From: Planctomycetota bacterium
Lineage (GTDB): Bacteria > Planctomycetota > GCA-002687715
NCBI GenBank assembly: GCA_013213915.1
Contig: JABSRK010000241.1
Location: forward strand, 1 to 5,791
Direction of reading: 5' to 3'
Length of the DNA: 5,791 nt
Program-made: the position numbers and the translations under genes
Shown: piece after piece, positions 1-4,649 of the stretch
How positions within the stretch are numbered: position 1 is the first letter of the stretch
How the letters are laid out: each line of letters opens with the position of its first letter
The notes under the pieces: model-generated
Database searches by the model: none
The model's input: only the letters and a program-made list of their open reading frames with translations
Told to the model about the DNA's origin: nothing

Positions 1-91
1 ACAGCATCACCTTCCAGTAGGAGCGCATCGACGCGCCGCTGGCCTGGAGGTAGGTCTCGGTGTCGGTAACATCTGTCGCTATGAGCCGCAC
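1..91 (-). CDS. Possible 5' end of a leftward gene, cut by the left edge
   Basis: On the minus strand a frame stays open from a GTG at 91-89 to the left edge. From position 67 down to 2 all 22 codons end in G or C, like the real genes of this window, and the translation looks protein-like (it includes YLQASGASMRSYWKVML). Codons between 91 and 68 lack this bias, so real coding may begin nearer 67, but no standard start codon exists there; the next in-frame ATG is at 28-26. A TAGCGT hexamer lies six bases before the GTG and could be a -10 for leaderless initiation. Starting at 91 would overlap the divergent esterase start at 81 by 11 bases. I do not recognise the product, and too little is present to assign a family. 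Confidence 0.3.
   Translation of the reverse strand, partial: MRLIATDVTDTETYLQASGASMRSYWKVML
67..80 (+). promoter_or_regulatory. Candidate -10 element for a leaderless esterase transcript
   Basis: TAACAT at 67-72 fits the TANNNT -10 pattern and is followed by eight bases and then the ATG at 81, which would put the transcription start at or next to the start codon. No convincing -35 hexamer is visible 16 to 18 bases upstream. The same layout occurs before the genes at 1309 and 3906, which is the main support. Confidence 0.4.
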
Positions 92-791
92 CGAGGGACG
101 CTACGGGAGCCATCATCTCGACCGGGAGATGGAGTACATCTGGGTCGGTGACCGCGGCCGCGCCGTGATCATGCTGCCGACCTCCGCCGGCCGTCAGAAC
201 GAGAACGAGGACTTCGGCCTCGTCGGCGCCGTGCAGAATAAGATCGACGCGGGCGACATCCAGGTCATCTGCCTCGACTCCATCAACCGTGAGTCGTGGG
301 CGGACGACCGCCTGGACGCGCCCGAGAAGCTGCGCCGGCACGCGCTGTACGATCGATTCCTGGCCGAGGAGTTCCTGCCCTGGGTCGCGGAGACGGTCGG
401 TCGTAACGACCCTGTCCTCTATGGCGCCTCCCTCGGCGGCTGGCAGGCGGCCACGTTCGCCGCGCGGCATCCCGAGAGCGTCGGCCGCGTGGTGGCGTTC
501 TCGGGCTTCTTCGATGTCCGTCAGCTCACCGACGACTGGTGGAGCGAGGACGCGTACTTCTTCAGCCCAGCGGACTTTGTCACCAACATGGATGCGGGGT
601 GGGTCGAGCGTCTGTCCCGGGTCGGCTGGGTCATCGCCACGGGGGAGCAGGACACCCTGGTGGACCAGACGCGGGACTTCGCCGGCGTTCTGCGCTCCAA
701 GGGCATTCCTGTCCACGAAGAGGTGTGGGAGGGGGTCTTCGGCCACGACTGGCCGTTCTGGAAGGAGCACCTGCCGCGCTTCGTGCCCTAG
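81..791 (+). CDS. Putative esterase, alpha/beta-hydrolase fold (esterase D / PF00756-like)
   Basis: A 236-residue cytosolic serine hydrolase; no signal peptide or membrane segment is visible. The nucleophile elbow is GASLGG with Ser117. The acid is probably Asp191 in TGEQDTLVD, and the catalytic His is His222 in FGHDWPFW. The N-terminal block REMEYIWVGDRGRAVIMLPT followed by ENEDFG is typical of short single-domain putative esterases that lack an export signal. The natural substrate cannot be told from sequence; related proteins hydrolyse short acyl or thio-esters. I chose ATG at 81. A GTG at 60 has a GGAGG nine bases upstream (46-50) and would add seven residues, but those codons (TCG GTA ACA TCT GTC GCT) lack the G/C third-position bias of the gene, and a -10-like TAACAT lies inside them. 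A separate 102-base gap follows before the next rightward gene. Confidence 0.85.
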   Translation: MSRTEGRYGSHHLDREMEYIWVGDRGRAVIMLPTSAGRQNENEDFGLVGAVQNKIDAGDIQVICLDSINRESWADDRLDAPEKLRRHALYDRFLAEEFLPWVAETVGRNDPVLYGASLGGWQAATFAARHPESVGRVVAFSGFFDVRQLTDDWWSEDAYFFSPADFVTNMDAGWVERLSRVGWVIATGEQDTLVDQTRDFAGVLRSKGIPVHEEVWEGVFGHDWPFWKEHLPRFVP

Positions 792-863
792 CCTTGCGAG
801 CGGTGCGCGGAACTGCCCGAGAGCGGCCCGGTCCTTGATCTTTGGCCGGGGAGTGGCCGAAGA

Positions 864-895
864 ATGGAGTGTCCTGAATCACGGAGACACTCCAT
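864..895 (+). promoter_or_regulatory. Perfect 10-bp inverted repeat covering the start of the coiled-coil gene
   Basis: ATGGAGTGTC at 864-873 is the exact reverse complement of GACACTCCAT at 886-895, with a 12-base loop at 874-885. The right arm contains the first two bases of the ATG at 894, and the GGAGA ribosome binding site (883-887) straddles the loop and the arm. As RNA it would hide the start codon; as DNA it is a dyad whose half-site centres are 22 bp apart, about two helical turns, which suits a dimeric repressor. A poor promoter (TTGATC at 835-840, AAGAAT at 860-865, 19-base spacer) would place the left arm around the transcription start. The repeat itself is certain; its role is inferred. 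Confidence 0.6.
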
Positions 896-1286
896 GTATC
901 GCTCACTCGTCATCACCGTCTGCGCCCTGCTCGTGCTCGGAGGCGTCCTCTCCACCGGGCTCTCCGGCCAGGCCGGCACCCAGGAGGAAGACCTGAAGAA
1001 GCGGGTCGCCAGGCTAGAACTGGCGCTCAAGAAGTCCAGCGATCTGGTGGCGGAGCAAGGCCGTGCCCTCGGCGCCCTCGACCGGCGCCTGCGCGCCATC
1101 GAGTCGTGGGTAGACAGGGTGCCGCAGGTCATGGCCGCGCTCAAGAACAGCGTTGATGCATCAGAGAAGGCGGGCTTCGCGTATCCGGCTCCAAACGCCC
1201 ATAGCAAGGAATTGTTGTTGGGATCCTTGCGGAAGCTGAGCGCCGATCTGTCCACGCCCGTCAAGGCGTCCGCCACCAACAAGTGA
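894..1286 (+). CDS. Small exported or membrane-anchored coiled-coil protein, unknown function
   Basis: A 130-residue protein of no family I recognise. Residues 1-24 form an uncleaved anchor or signal peptide: MYRS, then the hydrophobic run LVITVCALLVLGGVL. No lipobox cysteine is placed for lipidation. Residues 34-73 form a regular coiled coil, with a/d positions at 34, 38, 41, 45, 48, 52, 55, 59, 62, 66, 69 and 73 filled mostly by Leu, Val and Ile; the sole polar core residues are Ser48 and Gln55. A Pro/Ala/Asn-rich hinge near 98-103 is followed by a short helix-prone tail. It is probably a periplasmic or surface oligomer, tethered if the anchor is not cleaved. The ATG at 894 is preferred because GGAGA lies seven bases upstream and the hydrophobic segment then begins at once; the ATG at 864 would add ten charged residues and sits inside the inverted repeat. 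gluQ starts 22 bases after the stop. Confidence 0.72.
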   Translation: MYRSLVITVCALLVLGGVLSTGLSGQAGTQEEDLKKRVARLELALKKSSDLVAEQGRALGALDRRLRAIESWVDRVPQVMAALKNSVDASEKAGFAYPAPNAHSKELLLGSLRKLSADLSTPVKASATNK

Positions 1287-1290
1287 TCTC

Positions 1291-1316
1291 CGTGCCATAC
1301 TCTCGGGTATGGCACG
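1291..1316 (+). promoter_or_regulatory. Perfect 10-bp inverted repeat covering the gluQ start codon
   Basis: CGTGCCATAC at 1291-1300 is the exact reverse complement of GTATGGCACG at 1307-1316, with a six-base loop. The whole start codon (1309-1311) lies in the right arm. The left arm also holds most of CATACT (1296-1301), a good -10 candidate seven bases before the ATG. No Shine-Dalgarno sequence is visible, so gluQ may be leaderless from this -10; then the left arm is not transcribed and the repeat could act only as DNA. In read-through RNA from the upstream gene, it would fold into a hairpin that closes the start codon. No T-run follows, so it is not a standard terminator. Confidence 0.6.
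1296..1308 (+). promoter_or_regulatory. Candidate -10 element for leaderless gluQ
   Basis: CATACT at 1296-1301 is one base from the TATACT form of the -10 consensus and is followed by seven bases and ATG. No recognisable -35 lies at the usual distance. It overlaps the left arm of the inverted repeat, so a protein bound there would block it. Confidence 0.4.
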
Positions 1317-2223
1317 CACGCGCCTCGCGCCCAGCCCCACGGGCGCCCTCCACCTCGGCAACGCGCGCACGTTCGCGCTGACTTGGCTCTGGGCTCGCGC
1401 CCACGACGCCGGGCTGCCGCTCAGGATGGAGGACATCGACTCGCCGCGCAAGAAGAGCTGGGCCGCGGATCAAGCCCTGGACGACCTTCGGTGGCTCGGT
1501 CTCGACTGGGACGGGGACCCGTTGGTGCAGACCACGCGCCACGACGTTCACGTGGATGCTCTCCATGCGCTGATCCAGGCCGGCCACGTCTATCCCTGTG
1601 CCTGCTCGCGCAAGGACGTGGTCGCGGCCCAGTCCGCGCCTCACGAGGAAGAGGAACTCACTTATCCGGGTACGTGCCGTGACCGGTTCGCCAGTCCGGA
1701 GGAGGCGTTCGCTGCGGTGGGACGTCCCGTGGCGTGGAGATTCCGGACGCCGTCCGGTCTGATCAGTTTCGAGGATGGGATACGTGGGGACGTGTCTGCT
1801 GACCCGGCCGTGTCCGGCGGTGATTTCGTCGTCGCGCGCTGGGCTCCCGAGGGGGGCCATCAGCCTGGATATCAGCTGGCGGTCGTGGTGGATGACGCAT
1901 TTCAAGAGATCGACCTGGTCATCCGTGGCGATGACCTGTTGAGCAGCACGCCGCGCCAGATCCTCTTGCAGCGGGCGCTGGGGTTGCGGTCACCGGCGTA
2001 CGTCCATGTGCCGCTGGTGGTCGGCGACGACGGGCGACGGCTGGCCAAGCGACACGGCGACACCAAGGTCGCCTCGCTTCGTGATGCCGGCGGTCCGGCG
2101 CGGGCGGTGCAGGAGTGGATTGCGGGCACGTCGGGGTTCGATGTGTCCGCGTTCGACCAGCCTGGCGCGTCTGCGTTTGAGTGGGATGGGGTCCCCCGGG
2201 AACGGGTTGTCTGGGCCAGTTAG
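1309..2223 (+). CDS. gluQ: Glutamyl-Q tRNA(Asp) synthetase
   Basis: A 304-residue stand-alone paralogue of the glutamyl-tRNA synthetase catalytic domain. The family activates glutamate with ATP and attaches it to the queuosine base at position 34 of tRNA-Asp, without charging the 3' end. The class I HIGH signature appears as HLGN (15-18) after RLAPSPTGA, and the KMSKS-equivalent loop as LAKRHGDT (245-252). The zinc site typical of GluQ is present: Cys97, Cys99, Tyr119 and Cys123. The YQLAVVVDDAFQEIDLVIRG stretch from 188 and the DDLLSSTPRQ that follows it are diagnostic of the glutamyl synthetase fold. The roughly 300-residue length and absence of the anticodon-binding domain separate it from gltX. 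It has no Shine-Dalgarno sequence; see the inverted repeat and -10 at its start. Its usual Escherichia coli neighbour dksA is not here. It faces the aldehyde dehydrogenase tail to tail across 43 bases. Confidence 0.93.
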   Translation: MARTRLAPSPTGALHLGNARTFALTWLWARAHDAGLPLRMEDIDSPRKKSWAADQALDDLRWLGLDWDGDPLVQTTRHDVHVDALHALIQAGHVYPCACSRKDVVAAQSAPHEEEELTYPGTCRDRFASPEEAFAAVGRPVAWRFRTPSGLISFEDGIRGDVSADPAVSGGDFVVARWAPEGGHQPGYQLAVVVDDAFQEIDLVIRGDDLLSSTPRQILLQRALGLRSPAYVHVPLVVGDDGRRLAKRHGDTKVASLRDAGGPARAVQEWIAGTSGFDVSAFDQPGASAFEWDGVPRERVVWAS

Positions 2224-2266
2224 GCGTCGTTGACCGCGGGGACGGTCGGCCCGTTGCGGAATATCC

Positions 2267-3805
2267 CTAAGTGCCGAGGATCTTGTCGAGCATGGGCCGG
2301 GCGCCCTGCACCGCGCACGTCTGGGTGTACAGATTCAGCCCGCGGATGCCGCCCAGTTCCATGCCGTCGCCGGCGCGGCCAGGTCCGCCGTGCACCAGGG
2401 ACGGGAGCACCATGCCGGGTCCCGTGGAGTGCTCGGCGATGCGGCTGCTCCCGAGGAGAACGCGTCCGTGGTACGGCGCGATCTCTAAGAGCACGGTGCC
2501 TGCGAACGCGAGGTCATCCGAGTACACGGTGGCGACCAGCCCGCCATCTCCTCGGTTGACCAGTTCGGCAACCTCCGTCGCGTTACCGGCGTACGGCATC
2601 AGCGTGGTCGAAGGGCCGAACACCTCGAGTTCGTGAACGATGGGTGTGTCGGCCGGGTTCTTGCAGACGAGCAGGAGCGGCTTGACGAGCGCGGGGCCGT
2701 CAGTCGAGGTGGGAATCTCGCCGTGCACGATGTCGCACACTTGGGCGAGTTGCGACAGGCCGTGGCAGACATCGGCCATCTGGGCCGGAGCCGCGAGCGT
2801 GCCCATGCGCACACCCTCGTCGGATGGGTTTCCCGCCGGGTATTCGGCAAGACGCTCCGTCAGCCCTGCGATGGCGTCGTCGAGCAGGGATTCGGGGACG
2901 AATACGCGACGGGTGGCAGTGCACTTCTGGCCGGATTTCTGTGCGATCTCCCGGGATACCTCGCGCAGGAACAGATCCCAAGTCTCGGAGTCCGTCTCCA
3001 CATCCGGCCCGACCACGGCTGCGTTCAGGCTGTCGGCCTCGACGTTGACGCGGACGCTGCGCGCGATCACGTTCCCGTGTCCGCGGATCTTCGCGCCCGT
3101 GGCGGCGCTGCCGGTGAAGGCCACCACGTCCTGGGACCCCAGGTGGTCGAGGAGATCGCCAGCGCTGCCGCACAGGAGCGCCCATGCACCGCCAGGGAGC
3201 AGGCCGGAGTCGACGATGATCTCGCCTACGCGATGGGCGGGCAACGCGGTGGAGGTGCCCGGCTTGGTGAGGACGGGCATGCCCGCGAGGAAGGCGCAGG
3301 CCAGCTTCTCGGCGAAGCCCCAGACCGGGAAGTTGAACGCGTTGATGTGGACGGCGACTCCGCGACGGGGAACCTTCACGTGCTGGCCGCTGAACCGGGG
3401 TGAGCGTCCGATGGTCTCCTGGTCTCCATCGAGGAGGTAGCGTCGGTCACCCAGCTCCTCGCCGAGCTTGCCGTAGGCGGCCATCGTGGCGGTGCCGCCA
3501 TCGACGTCGAACTTGCCGTCCTTGAGGGTCGTGCCGGTGTTGGTGCGCGACAACTCCAGCAGCTCGTCCCGGTGCGCGTGGATCGCCTTGGAGAGGTCGA
3601 CCAGCAGCTTGCCGCGCTGGGCGAAGGTCATGGCGCGCAGGGCGGGGCCGCCTACGGAGCGTGCGTGGTGGAGAGCGGCGCCCAGGTCGAGGCCCGCCGT
3701 CGACGCCTGGGCGAGGACGGCACCGGACGCGGGGTCGTGAAGGGATGCCCCGTGGCCTTCGCCAGCGATCCAGCGATCTTCCAGGTAGCTGCGAAGCTGA
3801 AGCAT
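2267..3805 (-). CDS. boxD: 3,4-dehydroadipyl-CoA semialdehyde dehydrogenase (BoxD-type ALDH)
   Basis: A 512-residue cytosolic aldehyde dehydrogenase. In the box pathway this enzyme oxidises 3,4-didehydroadipyl-CoA semialdehyde, the product of BoxC ring cleavage, with NADP+. Visible landmarks are Asn158 in NAFNFP, Lys181 in TKPG, the TGSAATG cofactor loop (231-237), the general base Glu256 in NVEADSLNAA, the catalytic Cys295 in SGQKCTATRR and Glu394 in HELEVFGP. The GGPGRAGDGMELGG block near 473-486 is shared with the Burkholderia BoxD-like enzyme and with the PaaZ aldehyde dehydrogenase domain; there is no C-terminal MaoC hydratase, so it is not full-length PaaZ. Proximity of boxB decides between the two pathways. 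The ATG at 3805 is preferred: AGGGAGGG lies four bases before it, and homologues begin about ten residues before the RWIAGEG motif. An ATG at 3838 would add eleven residues and place the start on top of the promoter. Confidence 0.9.
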   Translation of the reverse strand: MLQLRSYLEDRWIAGEGHGASLHDPASGAVLAQASTAGLDLGAALHHARSVGGPALRAMTFAQRGKLLVDLSKAIHAHRDELLELSRTNTGTTLKDGKFDVDGGTATMAAYGKLGEELGDRRYLLDGDQETIGRSPRFSGQHVKVPRRGVAVHINAFNFPVWGFAEKLACAFLAGMPVLTKPGTSTALPAHRVGEIIVDSGLLPGGAWALLCGSAGDLLDHLGSQDVVAFTGSAATGAKIRGHGNVIARSVRVNVEADSLNAAVVGPDVETDSETWDLFLREVSREIAQKSGQKCTATRRVFVPESLLDDAIAGLTERLAEYPAGNPSDEGVRMGTLAAPAQMADVCHGLSQLAQVCDIVHGEIPTSTDGPALVKPLLLVCKNPADTPIVHELEVFGPSTTLMPYAGNATEVAELVNRGDGGLVATVYSDDLAFAGTVLLEIAPYHGRVLLGSSRIAEHSTGPGMVLPSLVHGGPGRAGDGMELGGIRGLNLYTQTCAVQGARPMLDKILGT

Positions 3806-3809
3806 GACG

Positions 3810-3817
3810 CCCTCCCT
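3810..3817 (-). promoter_or_regulatory. Strong ribosome binding site that decides the boxD start
   Basis: On the minus strand AGGGAGGG precedes the ATG at 3805 with four intervening bases (the GGAGG core ends five bases away). The alternative ATG at 3838 has no comparable site. Confidence 0.75.
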
Positions 3818-3833
3818 GCTCACGTGTCGGGCC

Positions 3834-3862
3834 AACATAGCGCGCCCCCGGGGCCATGGAAA
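3834..3862 (-). promoter_or_regulatory. Candidate sigma-70-type promoter of boxD
   Basis: Read on the minus strand, TTTCCA (3862-3857, four of six matches to TTGACA) and TATGTT (3839-3834, TANNNT) are separated by exactly 17 bases. Transcription would start near 3827, giving a short leader that contains the ribosome binding site at 3817-3810. The promoter shares the roughly 100-base divergent region with the lipoprotein gene. Confidence 0.5.
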
Positions 3863-3874
3863 CCGGACCCTCGT

Positions 3875-3906
3875 TGGAGACTCCGCCAGCCGCTATCCTG
3901 TCTCCA
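3875..3906 (+). promoter_or_regulatory. -10 element of the lipoprotein gene inside a 7-bp inverted repeat
   Basis: TATCCT at 3894-3899 is a good -10 candidate, six bases before the ATG at 3906, and no ribosome binding site is visible, so initiation is probably leaderless. TGGAGAC at 3875-3881 is the reverse complement of GTCTCCA at 3900-3906, so the two arms bracket the -10 and touch the first base of the gene. The -35 region is poor: TTGGAG at 3874-3879 is only 14 bases from the -10. A weak -35 with a dyad over the -10 would fit a regulated promoter, but seven base pairs could occur by chance. Confidence 0.4.
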
Positions 3907-4625
3907 TGAATCCGACCAAGAGCGCTGTCCTGCTCGCGATCCTCGCCCTCGTGTTGTCCGGGTGTGATGGCAACGGGACCGATGACGTGGCCGATGACGT
4001 GGCCGATAACGTGGCCGATAACGTGGCCGATAACGTGGCCGGCGAGGGGAAGCCGGATCCTGCCCTCATGGATCCCAACCTGGCCAAGGATGAGTGTCCT
4101 GCGACCTACGAGGTCCACGTGGTCACCAACGAGGGCGACTTCAAGATCAAGGTGACGCGGGCCTGGTCGCCGCAGGGGGCGGATCGCTTCTACAACCTGG
4201 TCAAGATCGGCTACCTGGATGGCTGCCGGTTCTTCCGCGTCATGTCGGGCTTCGTCGCCCAGTTCGGGATTCATGGTGATCCCAAGATCTACGGCGCCTG
4301 GAAGGACCACACCATCGTCGATGACAGTCCGGGCGACGCGAGACGCCAGAACGCGCGGGGCACCATCACGTTCGCCAAGACGGGCGCGCCCAACAGCCGC
4401 ACTGTCCAGTTGTTCATCAATCTTGGCGAGAACCAGCGCCTCGACGGAACGGGCTTCACCCCGTTTGGGTATGTCACGAGTGGTATGCGCGTCGTGAACA
4501 GTCTCTACACGGGGTACGGGCAGCAGCCCGACCAAGGCAAGATCGGGGCGCGTGGGAATGAGTATCTTGCAGAGTCGTTTCCCGACCTGGACTACATACA
4601 ACGCGCTCGACTGGTGAAGCAGTAG
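3906..4625 (+). CDS. Lipoprotein peptidyl-prolyl cis-trans isomerase, cyclophilin type
   Basis: A 239-residue exported cyclophilin expected to catalyse proline isomerisation during folding of envelope proteins. Residues 1-20 are a lipoprotein signal peptide ending in the lipobox LSGC, with Cys20 the lipidated residue. Asp21 follows it; in enterobacteria Asp at +2 keeps a lipoprotein in the inner membrane. Residues 26-45 are a five-unit D(D/N)VA repeat acting as an acidic tether. The cyclophilin domain runs from about 66 to 239. By alignment with human CypA, Arg111, Phe116 and Gln119 match Arg55, Phe60 and Gln63, and Phe170 in QLFIN matches Phe113. Arg178 replaces Trp121, the residue linked to cyclosporin binding. 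The GNEYLAESFPDLDYIQRA tail is typical of cyclophilins of environmental diderm bacteria. The ATG at 3906 is the start because it opens the signal peptide; an upstream ATG at 3804 would bury it. It runs opposite to both flanking box genes. Confidence 0.9.
   Translation: MNPTKSAVLLAILALVLSGCDGNGTDDVADDVADNVADNVADNVAGEGKPDPALMDPNLAKDECPATYEVHVVTNEGDFKIKVTRAWSPQGADRFYNLVKIGYLDGCRFFRVMSGFVAQFGIHGDPKIYGAWKDHTIVDDSPGDARRQNARGTITFAKTGAPNSRTVQLFINLGENQRLDGTGFTPFGYVTSGMRVVNSLYTGYGQQPDQGKIGARGNEYLAESFPDLDYIQRARLVKQ
3981..4040 (+). repeat. Five tandem 12-bp units in the lipoprotein linker
   Basis: Two copies of GATGACGTGGCC (3981-4004) are followed by three of GATAACGTGGCC (4005-4040), with no other differences. 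They encode DDVA twice and DNVA three times (residues 26-45), just after the lipidated cysteine. Because the unit is a multiple of three, gain or loss of copies would lengthen or shorten the tether without breaking the frame. The grouping of identical variants points to recent slippage or duplication. Confidence 0.97.
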
Positions 4626-4649
4626 GCCCCGGAGCGCCGGACAGGCCTA
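4623..4649. terminator. Candidate shared terminator stem across two facing stop codons
   Basis: TAGGCC (4623-4628) pairs with GGCCTA (4644-4649), and CCGG (4629-4632) with CCGG (4637-4640), around a four-base loop with a three-base bulge at 4641-4643. The ten-pair, GC-rich stem includes the TAG of the rightward lipoprotein gene at one end and the TAG of leftward boxB at the other. It is placed to end both transcripts, but there is no T-run on either side, so any intrinsic action would be of the U-poor kind. Confidence 0.4.

Noticed and set aside
56..95. CTCGGTG / CACCGAG inverted repeat bracketing the esterase start
   Set aside because: Seven pairs separated by 26 bases are readily expected by chance, and the ATG is in the loop, unlike the repeats at 864 and 1291.
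827..850. CCCGG / CCGGG stem after the esterase as a terminator
   Set aside because: Only five clean pairs plus a wobble, a ten-base loop and no T-run; too weak in GC-rich DNA.
788..1315. A 175-codon minus-strand frame across the coiled-coil gene
   Set aside because: It has no recognisable domain or start signal and is antisense to a protein with a regular heptad pattern and signal segment.
1261..1905. A 214-codon minus-strand frame across gluQ
   Set aside because: It lies opposite the conserved synthetase motifs and has low-complexity composition.
2232..2247. GACCG / CGGTC stem between the convergent gluQ and boxD genes as a terminator
   Set aside because: Five pairs with no T-run on either strand. 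The 43-base gap at 2224-2266 is the right place for a terminator, but the stem is not convincing.
2633..3440. Two plus-strand open frames of over 250 codons opposite boxD
   Set aside because: Both are antisense to the conserved dehydrogenase core, show no motif and arise from the high GC content.
2267..3805. PaaZ of the phenylacetate pathway
   Set aside because: The dehydrogenase domain is similar, but the C-terminal MaoC hydratase domain is absent and boxB is close by.
3447..4601. A 384-codon minus-strand open frame antisense to the lipoprotein gene and overlapping the 5' half of boxD
   Set aside because: Its N-terminal half is antisense to a well-supported cyclophilin and its C-terminal half is Arg/Pro-rich out-of-frame reading of boxD. 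The HVIG repeat in it is only the reverse reading of the 12-bp linker repeat.
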